Source of the DNA: Orobanche coerulescens
Lineage: Eukaryota > Streptophyta > Magnoliopsida > Lamiales > Orobanchaceae
NCBI GenBank assembly: GCA_033398695.1
Contig: CM065802.1
Location: forward strand, 151,018,096-151,082,095
Direction of reading: 5' to 3'
DNA: 64,000 nucleotides
The position numbers were made by a program, and so were the translations under genes. Positions 1-9,378 of this stretch are shown here, piece by piece. The notes below the pieces were generated by a model. That model saw only the letters and a list, made by a program, of their open reading frames with translations. It had not been told where the DNA came from and ran no database searches. Each line of letters opens with the position of its first letter. Positions within the stretch are counted from its first letter, which is position 1.

Positions 1-2
1 GG

Positions 3-1169
3 TGTTTAAATTGTCAAAGAGTGAAGGCTGAACACCAAAGACCATCAGGGTTGCTACAGCCACTCGAGATTCCCGAATGGAAATGGGAACTAATCACGAT
101 GGACTTCGTGATGGATCTACCAACAACCAGTGGAGGATATAACACGATCTGGGTAATCGTGGATAGACTTTCAAAGTCAGCTCACTTCTTACCCGTAAGA
201 AAGAGTGACAGTCTACAGAAACTAGCAAGGACGTATATCCGAGAAATCATTAGACTACATGGAATACCTGTAGACATTGTGTCAGACCGTGACCCCAGAT
301 TCATCTCTAAATTTTGGAAGAGTCTTCATCGAGAACTTGGGACGACATTGTGTTTCAGCACTGCAGCACACCCTCAGACGGACGGACAATCCGAGAGAAC
401 GATACAAGTCCTTGAGGACATGTTACGGGCATGTGCACTGGATTTTCAAAAGAGTTGGAGTCACCACCTACCCTTAGCTGAGTTTGCCTATAACAATAGC
501 TACCAGGAAACGATTGAGATGGCTCCATATGAAGCATTGTACGGGAGAAAGTGCCGATCGCCAATACATTGGGAAATTGACAACCGGTGGACACCACAGG
601 GTAAGCAGAACCAAGACCCGATAACGAGAGTTGATCTAGTAGAAGATGCCATAGATAAGGTTAGAATCATTCGGGATCGAATTCGCACCGCTCAGAGCCG
701 ACAGAAAAGTTATGCAGACCGGAGAACGAAGGATTTGGAATTTGACACAGGAGACAAAGTATTCCTTCGCTTATCACCACGCAAAGGATTAATCAACTCA
801 GGGAAATGAGGAAAGCTTAGCCCCAGATACGTCGGACCTTTCACGATACTAGAGCGAATTGGAAATTTGGCGTATCGTCTCGAGCTACCAACCGAGCTTG
901 CCGGAATGCACAACGTGTTCCGTGTCTCAAGATTGAAGAAATACCATCCGGATCCTGAGCATGTCATCACTCATGACATGTCACCAATCAAAGAAGATCT
1001 AACCTACATCGAGAAGCCGATCAGAATCATAGATCAACAAGTACGCGAGCTGAGAAATAAGAAGATTCCATTAGTCAAAGTCATTTGGTCGAAGCACAAC
1101 AGAGAAGAAGACGCCACATGGGAAGCTGAGGAAGAAATGAAGAAATCGTATCCCGAATTATTTGATTAG
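3..1169 (+). pseudogene. pol: Integrase and chromodomain of family A (3' end of pol)
   Basis: The frame is open from base 3 and starts in the CxxC of the integrase HHCC zinc-binding domain. The catalytic core shows Asp codon 34 (TMDFV), Asp codon 95 (VSDRD) and Glu codon 131 (SERTIQ), a DD35E arrangement. A TGA at 807-809 interrupts the frame, which then continues unchanged to the natural stop at 1167-1169. The last 45 or so residues form a chromodomain (PLVKVIWS, ATWEAEEEM), which in chromoviruses directs integration to heterochromatin. The element cannot encode a full integrase unless the TGA is read through. The same domain is on the minus strand at 31250-32790. Confidence 0.93.
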
Positions 1170-1205
1170 GAATTTGGGGACCAAATTCTTTTAAGGAGGG
1201 GAGGA
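1170..1205 (+). other. Pre-PPT hairpin and polypurine tract of A1
   Basis: GAATTTGGGGACCAAATTC at 1170-1188 can fold into a stem-loop and is followed by the purine run AAGGAGGGGAGGA that ends at the LTR start TGTAAAACC (1206). The polypurine tract primes plus-strand DNA synthesis. The hairpin has counterparts with paired changes in elements B, C and D. Confidence 0.8.
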
Positions 1206-1607
1206 TGTAAAACCCCCTAAAACTCGATAGTTTACTACATGTATAATTGTTAAATCATGATGTACTCCAATAACAATTGTTTTAATCTACATCTAGTTTC
1301 ATTTGTTTTACTCATTTATTCGTAAATTATTTTATGAACCAAATAATCAAATTAATTAAAATTTGAAGTGGGAACATAAAATTCCTAATGGGCCATGTGT
1401 ATCAACACATATACATATAAACACACCATAAGACTCAAGCCCAAACTAAATAAAACCCCTAAGGCTTGGAATCACAATTTAAAGACCAATTTAATCACTA
1501 GCCGCTTCATTTAACACATACTTAATACCTATATCTATATACACCTAAAATACAAAAAAAAAATATAATAACACACACACATACAAGCCATGGCCAAGAC
1601 ACTTGTT

Positions 1608-1857
1608 GGGGGGGGGGGGGAATCCTTGTCCCCCATACAAGACTCAATGTCTTACATTTTCTCTTCCCAAGTATTCCACCTCCCAACCCAAATAAACCCT
1701 TTTAAAAATCAAACACTCTCATTCCTTTCACTCTTACACAAACAAAATCTGAAAATTAGAGAGAGTAAGGGAGAGGAGGCCGAAATCAAGAAGAAGAAAA
1801 GAAGAGAAGAAGAAAGGTTCAACTTAAGAAGGTAATTTCACTATCTATATGTAACTT

Positions 1858-1890
<33 letters not shown>
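1608..1890. repeat. Simple repeats in A1 LTR: G13 run and (TA)15
   Basis: A 13-base G run lies at 1608-1620 and a pure TA dinucleotide repeat at 1861-1890. Between them is CT- and A-rich sequence, including a purine-rich stretch near 1760-1815. No gene is supported. Confidence 0.9.
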
Positions 1891-1893
<3 letters not shown>

Positions 1894-4800
1894 AGATATC
1901 TTACATACACTAACTTAACCCACATCTTCATCATCCATGGTGTGGTATACATTGGTCAAAATAAAAAGAGGAGAGGCAAAAAAGAGGTTGATGCAACTAG
2001 TTCAAAGACTTAGATCTCTTCACCACTTCAAGAACTAAGGTGGGTAAATCTATTCTTCTCACTTTAATATGCAATTTATCTTAAACAAAGATGCATGGCC
2101 CTTCCATGAAGTTCATATAGTCTACTTTTCTCATACTAATAGCATGCATAATGGTTTATAGCTTGTTGCATGCGAAATTAGCCAATTTTGATGATTTAAG
2201 TGAAATGTCCCAAAACTTTTTATCAATTAAGTATGATTTTGTCTTCCTTTATATTCTAAAAATTATGTTTGAAGAGGTATATTTGTGTTATATGATCATG
2301 CATGTGAAGTTGGATGTTTAATTTGTGGCCTAGCAAAATGGGATGATCAAAACGGACACAAAACAAGAATTAAGTGAAGATAAAGAAAATTATGAAAATT
2401 ATTACAAAAAAAAGATGTAATTTGACTTAAGGTCAGAAAATATAATATATTCACTTGTTAATCACCTACCCTTAAAAATTTTATAAGAAACGTAAATCAT
2501 TTTCTAAGTCAACGGGTTAAAATTTGCAAAACCCGAAGATTGTGTAAATCCATCAAAATGGTGAAACTACTAAATAAAATCCGTATATTTCAGTTTGGAA
2601 TATCAAAGTGGACATAATAACACATTTAGCCTCTGTCCTAAAAATTTCGTAGTAATCGGAATCCATTTCCGGTGTCTACGGACCAAAAGTGTAAATTAAG
2701 ACAAAATAAGGGGGTCAAATGATAAATTCCTCAAAAATTTGGAACCAAAGTAAAAAGTTCACCTTCTGGACTGAAGACATAACTTATATAGAAATAAATA
2801 TTCTGATCTTAAAATTTCGTAGAGAGCGGAAGTCGATTCAAGATTTGGGGCTAAAATGCAATAATTGGTAAAATTGGGGTCAATTAGTAAATTTCAATAA
2901 AAATGGAATTATAAGATAAATTTTCAGGTCTGTGGACCAGAATGTTAATTATCAAAGGATAAATATTATATCCGAAAAACCCTATAACAATAGGAGCAAA
3001 TTTTGGGTTTTGGGGTCAAAACGACATTTTAAATAGTTTTGGGGCAAAACTGAAAATTTTAGAAAATTCAGTCAGAAACTGAAAATTCTGGAAAGTTCAC
3101 TCAAACACAGAAGTTCAAAGTTCAACATGAACTCTCCCGTAAGTTTCATCACCATCCGTGACGAAAACCAAACATCATGGGTATAATAATCCGTTTCGCA
3201 AGAATTATGGGCATAACCGTAAATTGGAAAATTTAAACCAAAAATCAAAGATTGAAATTTATCAAGTCTGGAATCAATAATCACAATTATATTCCAAAGA
3301 TATGTCAATAACGGAACTATAATTTCATAAAAACTCGTGCCACGAATAAACTTCAAATCGCAATCGTATAATCAATTTACGCTAAGTATTGGATATATGA
3401 CTCTGACCATATTATGTGCATTCACCGCAATGTGACTAACGTATAATCACATCTAACCGGGAACTAAGTGCCATACAAACAAAGTGCCACAGACAGGTCC
3501 GCCTCTAATTCTATCGGGGCAAAGTGCCACGTCGGCAGACGGGGGCCACCTCTTGAGTTGTAGAGGCCACCTCTAGAGCCCCAAATTTGTGTCAGGGACG
3601 TTTAGACCATGTCTTGGATCGAGCAGCACGGCTGCGGTTCATGAACAAGGCTACCGTCGTTTCCTATTCCCTTGAAGCTAATGGACGGAGTGTTTCGGAG
3701 ATGACTGGGTCGTAGACTTAGGGTATAATCGCGATTATGATATGATCCGAGCACTGACCCACAATTAAGGACATGCCGAGCCCAGATAAGAAATAAGGAA
3801 GCACGTCACCAAGCATGAGAGCGATAATCTCAAAGGCCAAAGTTATAGTGACGGTCCGACAAACGCCCAAGGCTACGGTCATTAAACCAAAAGTCGTGGC
3901 GATAGTCAAAGGCCAAACACTGATAACGGTCTAAGATGTTATAAGGAGGCCGAGGGACTTAGTCATATAGATGACCTCCCAAAGCTAAATACTCACTAGG
4001 CGCTCGACGACACATATTGTCATACTTAATAGCAATCTACGGAGATTGACTGTTCACTCATAACCTAATTCATTGCATTATATTTTGAAACTTATACCAT
4101 CCATAAATGATAAATTTTCAAAAGTGGGAGTAAAAATAGTATATATATCAAAATAATTATATACGTATAATTTCAGAAAATATACCCAACCCAACTCACT
4201 GAGAATCCATTATTCTCACCCCAATTTTTTTTTTCTAAAACCCCACTAGATGAGGAGACCCAAGAAGATGACGAGATGAATGCTGATGACCAGTGAAGAT
4301 CGTCGTTGAAGAACTGTCGAGACATAAGTATTAGAATGTTGAAATAAATGCTCCTTTTTATTCTTGTATAAATAAAGTATTCTGATCACCGTTGTACTCT
4401 TGAACTTTATTTAACTATTCCGCTGTGTAATATCCGCAATTTCGAATTTCGGTAATTTTCTTTTTTCAGAGGAAGTTCGTTTTGACAACTCTGTCATGAC
4501 CGTTTCGTCATTCGGAGAATATTTAATTCTGCACTTTTTGTCATCCGAGTTCGTTTCGGTGCTGCTTTGTTGAGTTCCGTGCTTTTTAGCGACTTTTCCG
4601 CGCTTGAGTTCGGTTCTTGCGAATCTCGTTCGAAACTGTCATTTGGGGTTTTTCGTAAGTTCATTTAACGTTGTTATACGTGTTGTGAGCTTCGGTTTGA
4701 TTATTCGTTGTCGTATGGTGATTTTCGGGCATTTGGGCCATTTTCGTAATTTCCCAAAGTTTGGGGTAATTACCTTCCGTTGTCGAATTTCGAGCCTTCG

Positions 4801-5129
4801 GGTGGTCGGAATCGTGTGTCCTACTAGCTCTTAGATTCGTCTTTGTGAGTACTTCGTAACCGTATCTTCGGTTCGTATTCAGGTTCGGGTTTCGGTGTCG
4901 TTTTGTTGAATTCAGGATTACTAAACGACTTTTCTAAGTATAAGTTCGACTTTGTTAGATCACCATTAATTTTTGGTAACTCCAAAAATTCTGAATCTTT
5001 GCAATATTATAGAGCATCGAGTTAGCTTTCCAATGGTTCGAACGGTGAGTCAATCGGAGTCCGGACGAGAGAGTTATGGTCGTTTTAGCTCACCCGCTCG
5101 TTATTGGCGATCAACTGCCGGCGAACTTC

Positions 5130-5500
5130 GGCCGTGTCGTCCGACACGGCCCGTGCACCCGTCCGGAAATGCGGAGTTTTCGTCTCGAGGACCCGGCCGT
5201 GTCGTCCGACACGGCCCGTGCTGTCTCGTCCGGATAAGCGAAGTCTCGCCTCGGGGACCGGCCGTGTCGCCTGGCACGGCCGAGCCGAACTCTTCCGGAT
5301 AAGCCGGAACCGACTGCCCAGAGGCCCGACCGTGTTCCAGGACACGGTCGAGTCAATGCCGAGCGCCGCGGACAGGTCACTATCGGTAGGCTCCTCAGCG
5401 GCGCGACCGTGTCTAGCAGGACACGGTCGAGTCCCTGCCGGCCAGCGGCGCGCCACGACCGTGTCAGGCGGACACGGTCGAGTCTGTCAGCCTATTTAAG
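5130..5500 (+). promoter_or_regulatory. Palindrome array and TATA box of the solo LTR
   Basis: Six imperfect palindromes of the type CCGTGTC-n-GACACGG recur at about 60-80 bp spacing from 5130 to about 5480, the first being a perfect 22-bp inverted repeat (5130-5151). A TATA-like CTATTTAAG lies at 5492-5500, about 12 bases past the last palindrome. The layout suggests the U3 promoter of the LTR, with the palindromes as candidate binding sites. Binding is inferred. Confidence 0.65.
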
Positions 5501-6103
5501 GCCCTGCAGACGTTTTTCTTGCCATTTTTCACCTTCTTCTTCTCCTCTTCCGCAGCTGGGCGTGTTCTAAGCTTGAAGCCATGTTGTTTAACAACATATC
5601 CATGGAGTTCCTTGGGTTATATCATCAATCATTTGTCCGATATCATCCCTTGATCCAGCGAATCAAGGTTAGATCTTTAGAACCCTACTTTTGGTAAAAT
5701 TGGGGGTTTTCATGTTTTTGTCCGATTCGTTCCGTTTTGTCGATTAATTCATGATGAATATGATTAATCTTGTTGGTATTCTTAGTTTCCCTACGGATTC
5801 ATGGTATATTTCGTGATTTTTACGGAATCGAGAGGGTTTGGTTGCGGTCCGCCCTCGTTGTTGTTTATATACGAATATACATGAATCGTAGGCGGATTTT
5901 CGGGTGTATTCCAATTCCGTATTCATTTAGAAATGGTTGTGATTATATTCTTCGAATCGTTAGGTTCGGTCTCGTTGGTTCCTAGCGTTCGTCGGTGACT
6001 TTCCTTTCCGTTCGTTGCGTCGTCAATAATTCAAGGCAAGTATTCTTGGAAACCCTTATGCTTAACGTGAAATGGTAATGTATATTGTGTGTGCTTTACT
6101 CAC

Positions 6104-6331
6104 CTCGGGAGGGTCCGACGGGGCCTCGAGGGAATCTATGGCTTCGTCCTAGATTCATGAGTTTGATTCGCTAGCCAGCTCGGGAGGGTCCTTAGAGGCC
6201 TCGAGTGGGATTCGTGGCTTCGTCCCGGTCCTAGGTGAGGTGTGGTGCTTGACTTGTTCTATGAATGTGGCCAGCTCGGGAGCGTCCTTAGAGGCCTCGA
6301 GTGGGATTCGTGGCTTCGTCCCGGTCCTAGG
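6104..6331 (+). repeat. Three-copy direct repeat in the solo LTR
   Basis: A block beginning CTCGGGAGGGTCC, containing GAGGCCTCGAG and TTCGTGGCTTCGTCC, occurs at 6104-6152, 6179-6235 and 6275-6331. The second and third copies are nearly identical. The GAGGCCTCG core is also found in the 63-bp repeats of the D LTR. Confidence 0.85.
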
Positions 6332-7057
6332 CAAATTAATTGTGACTGTTTGTTTCCGGAAAAGACATGTCTTGTTTTGGTTTTCGAAATGATATTGGTG
6401 CATGTACTATGAAATGTGTAAGCGATTGGTTTGCCTTGAATACTTGTACTAGCGTAATTGCTAACCCCTCTGGGGACCCGTTGTCGGGGAAATTCTTGTT
6501 ATGGATTTCAGGTTATGTTCAGCCAGACGAGCGGGCGCTGGGATGGTACGAGGATGTCGGCCAAGGTTGTTGACATGTGCAATCGAGTCTTGTTATTTCT
6601 TACTGTCTCTTTTGATGTGGATGTTTTCCAAATTGTAAACTTATAGATTGTACTCGCGAGTACTTAGGCTTTTCCTTTCAGATTGTGATTGGTCTTTGTT
6701 GGAGTTACTGTATTTGTCGGTTGATGTTATTTATGCCGGTTGTACCGGACGTGTTGTTTTATGTTCTTATTGTTAACATTTGTTTCCTTGCTAACCGAGG
6801 CGGTTAGTCGAGTGGTGTTTTCTTGTGTTAGCCTGGTGGGTCCCATGTAGGGGTCCACGGCGCTGTAATTCTCCTCGAATATCTTGGGGGTGTTACACGC
6901 TGTACTCATGAATGTTTGTTTCATCGAATAACCAGACTTAGTTCACCGGGCTAAGATCTGGCATTTGAATGCTCTATTGTAATTCTATTATCACAAACGT
7001 TATTTAATTACGTTAGCTGTCGCGTTCTCGTCCAACCCCGGTGTGGGGGGCGTGACA

Positions 7058-7844
7058 CTCCATACGGGCGTAACATCATAAAGTTACGAGCGTAACTCAC
7101 ACAGAAACTAATGTGCAAAAGCCGTAGCCATGTTACGGCCGTAACTCCTCAATGTTACGGCCGTAACTCCTCAATATTACTTATTATTGTGTGTGCTTTT
7201 CATTGTTTTACCAATCTTTATTTATTTGGCCAATAAATAATGATATTTATGGTCTTCATATGTTTCGAAAGAAAATATGTTTGATTAGATCAAATGATCT
7301 TCACTCTAAGTTGCTCTAGGGGATAGAAATATACCTCTAGACCTTAGATGATTCTTTGAGTTATTTTCATAAAACCTAATGCTATGTATTGAAGCCAATC
7401 AACATAGAAATATAGTGGATTGATTCAATATATAAGGGGCGTTTTGACATTCGAAAGAGGAACCGTCTTTTTAAGGAAAATCGAATCTACACAACATAAT
7501 AAGTAAATTCATCTTATGATCTCCTATACATCTTCTATAACTAATGACGAACTAAGTTTGTAATCCCAACTATTTCATTTTACCCTTTTATTAATCTATT
7601 ATTAAGTGCAATCTTTCACTTCCTTAAATTTTAGTACTATTATTGCATTTTCCTTGCAATTGTCAAACCAAACTCTTAAATTGTGTGTTTTACTCATCTT
7701 AATCTCTATAACAAATAGATAAATATTGTATAATTCAATATATAACCTAACTTCCTCGTGGGATCGATAAACCGGACTCAAAAAGTCCACTTACTACTTG
7801 ATACGATATCATGCACTTGCGATAGTTACACAAAAGACATGTCA
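7058..7844 (+). repeat. Athila 5' LTR, left-truncated and internally deleted
   Basis: It matches the 3' LTR from ACTCCATACGGGCGTAA onward. It then jumps from the palindromes (about 7168) straight to TTATTATTGTG. The corresponding part of the 3' LTR, with its TATA box (27785), is missing here. The right end is placed at TGTCA (7844), a few bases before the primer site; this boundary is approximate. Confidence 0.75.
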
Positions 7845-7850
7845 AGTTTT

Positions 7851-7867
7851 TGGCGCCGTTGCCGGGG
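7851..7867 (+). other. Primer binding site, tRNA-Asp type
   Basis: TGGCGCCGTTGCCGGGG directly follows the 5' LTR. This is the primer site typical of Athila elements, complementary to the 3' end of a tRNA usually given as tRNA-Asp. Confidence 0.88.
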
Positions 7868-7950
7868 AAGTATAAGAGTTATTTTGAAGTATTACATTAT
7901 TAACTATTGTTATAAATACAGTTTTTTCTTTGTTGTTAATTCTCTTGTCT

Positions 7951-9378
7951 ATGCGAAGGACGTACAATCGCAATTTAGTTTCACTAGATCCCGAGATTGA
8001 AGCCACATTTAGAAGAAGTCGAAGAGAACAAAAAACAAGCAATATTTCTTCACCATCAATGGCGGACGAACCAAACCCACCACTCCTCCAAGAAAATGAT
8101 AACGAAAGAATTCCTCCGGTAGGGGGGATACCCAATGCTCAAAACATTCAACATCAACAACATCCTATTGTGCCGGAAATAGATGAAGACAACATGCTCT
8201 TTGGGGAATTCATGAACCCCCCATCTTTGAGCGTGCAATCAAGTGTGATCTATCCACCATTTGGAGTGGACAATTTTCAAATTCGCCCCGATGTCATCAA
8301 TCTCTTCTCTAACAACAACTCATTCTATGGAAGAACCGATGAGAATCCAGATCTCCATATTAACCGTTTTGTGGAGATTTGTGGAGATTTCAAATATCCA
8401 AATGTAAATGACTAGGCGATAAAAATCAGACTTTTCGTGCATACTTTGAAGGACAGAGCAAGAGAGTGGCTAGATACTTTGCCACCACGAAGCATAACAA
8501 ATTGGCCTGAATTTGTTCAAAAATTCACCACTAAATACTTTCCACCAATAAAAGTGGCGAAACTCAAATACAAAATCTCTACATTTCGTCAACAAGATTC
8601 GGAGTCATTTCACGAAGCATGGGAGAGATACAAAGATATGCTACGAAAATATCCTAACCATGTTTTTAATTTGGGAGCACAAGTCAATTACTTCTATTCT
8701 GGACTCTTACCTACATGCCGAGCCAATGTCGATTCATCATCAAATGGTTCACTTGGAAACAAAACTATGAGAGAGGCTTATAATCTTTTTGAGGTTATAA
8801 GTGAACAAAGTGCAAGATGGCCAGACAGAAATATCCAGAAGAAACCAAATGGCATTTTTGAAGTGGATTCTTATTCACTTATGTTGGCAAAAATTGAAGC
8901 TTTATCAAAGAAAGTCGAGGACATGTCTTTCTCAAATCCTCAATCTGTGAAGACGGTGCAAACTCCACAAGTTTCAGCTCTTTCATGTGAAATTTATGAA
9001 GCAACTCCCAACAACACTATGTGTCTCTTAGTGCAACAGGAGCAGTCATTCCCACCACCAGACAAGTGGCCTATGCTCAGAATTTCCAAAGGCAAGCATA
9101 CAATCCTTATGGGCCAACATACAATCCAGGGTACAAAAATCATCCAAATTTTTCTTATGCAAACAACAACAATGTGTTGAATCCAACGCATCAAGAAAAG
9201 AAGCCCGAGTGGGAAGAAGCAATCACAAAGGTAGCCGAACAACAACTGAAGTATCAACAACGCAATGATGCTTCAATTAAAAATCTGGAGACACAAGTTG
9301 GCCAAATGGCCAAAATACTTTCTGAAAGATCCCACGGCATGTTACCTAGCAATACCGAGGTAAATCCAAGGGAGAGTG
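7951..9378 (+). pseudogene. gag: Athila-type gag, broken
   Basis: The likely start is the ATG at 7951 (MRRTYNRN). The retrotransposon gag domain is clear (LKDRAREWLDTLPPRSI, ESFHEAWERYKDML, YFYSGLLP). A TAG at 8413-8415 interrupts the frame just before the gag domain. A frameshift lies around 9020-9075, after which the C-terminal part (QLKYQQRND, LETQVGQMAKIL) continues in another frame. The reading frame is then cut by element B at 9379 and resumes at 23487. Gag would form the virus-like particle. This copy cannot do so intact. Confidence 0.9.

Larger units (their letters stand above)
4426..6897 (+). mobile_element. Solo LTR of a Tekay-type element, related to families C and D
   Basis: The sequence starts TGTAATATCCG and ends GGGGGTGTTACA and is flanked on both sides by the identical 5-bp duplication CGCTG (4421-4425 and 6898-6902). 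There is no internal region, so this is a solo LTR left by LTR-LTR recombination. The first 500 bases or so resemble the D LTR. From about 4945 it becomes almost identical to the C LTR. It contains a palindrome array, a TATA box near 5492 and a 3-copy repeat. Confidence 0.95.
1..7057 (+). mobile_element. Tekay-type Ty3/gypsy chromovirus, family A copy A1, 3' part
   Basis: The window opens inside the integrase gene of an LTR retrotransposon and runs through its hairpin, polypurine tract and complete 3' LTR, which contains a nested solo LTR. The integrase plus C-terminal chromodomain order and the long LTR (about 3.4 kb without the insertion) fit the Tekay/Del chromovirus lineage. The same family occurs in opposite orientation at 27802-37662, which confirms both LTR ends. 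The LTR ends at 7057 inside the 5' LTR of an Athila-type element, so A1 inserted into Athila. The right 5-bp target duplication would be ctcca (7058-7062); its partner lies outside the window. Confidence 0.9.
1206..7057 (+). repeat. 3' LTR of A1, split by a solo LTR
   Basis: The LTR begins TGTAAAACCCCC after the polypurine tract and ends GGGGGGCGTGACA at 7057. It matches the reverse complement of 27802-31264 at both ends. After removal of the nested solo LTR (4426-6897) and one 5-bp duplication it is about 3375 bp. It is AT-rich and I see no coding region in it. Short ORFs inside it are not supported. Unlike the other two family A LTRs it has no clear array of the roughly 179-bp repeat. Confidence 0.88.

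Noticed and set aside
5085..5499. Arg/Pro-rich ORFs on both strands at 5085-5499, 44079-44427 and 51025-51361
   Set aside because: They overlap GC-rich palindrome arrays of LTR promoters, appear on both strands at once and resemble no protein family.
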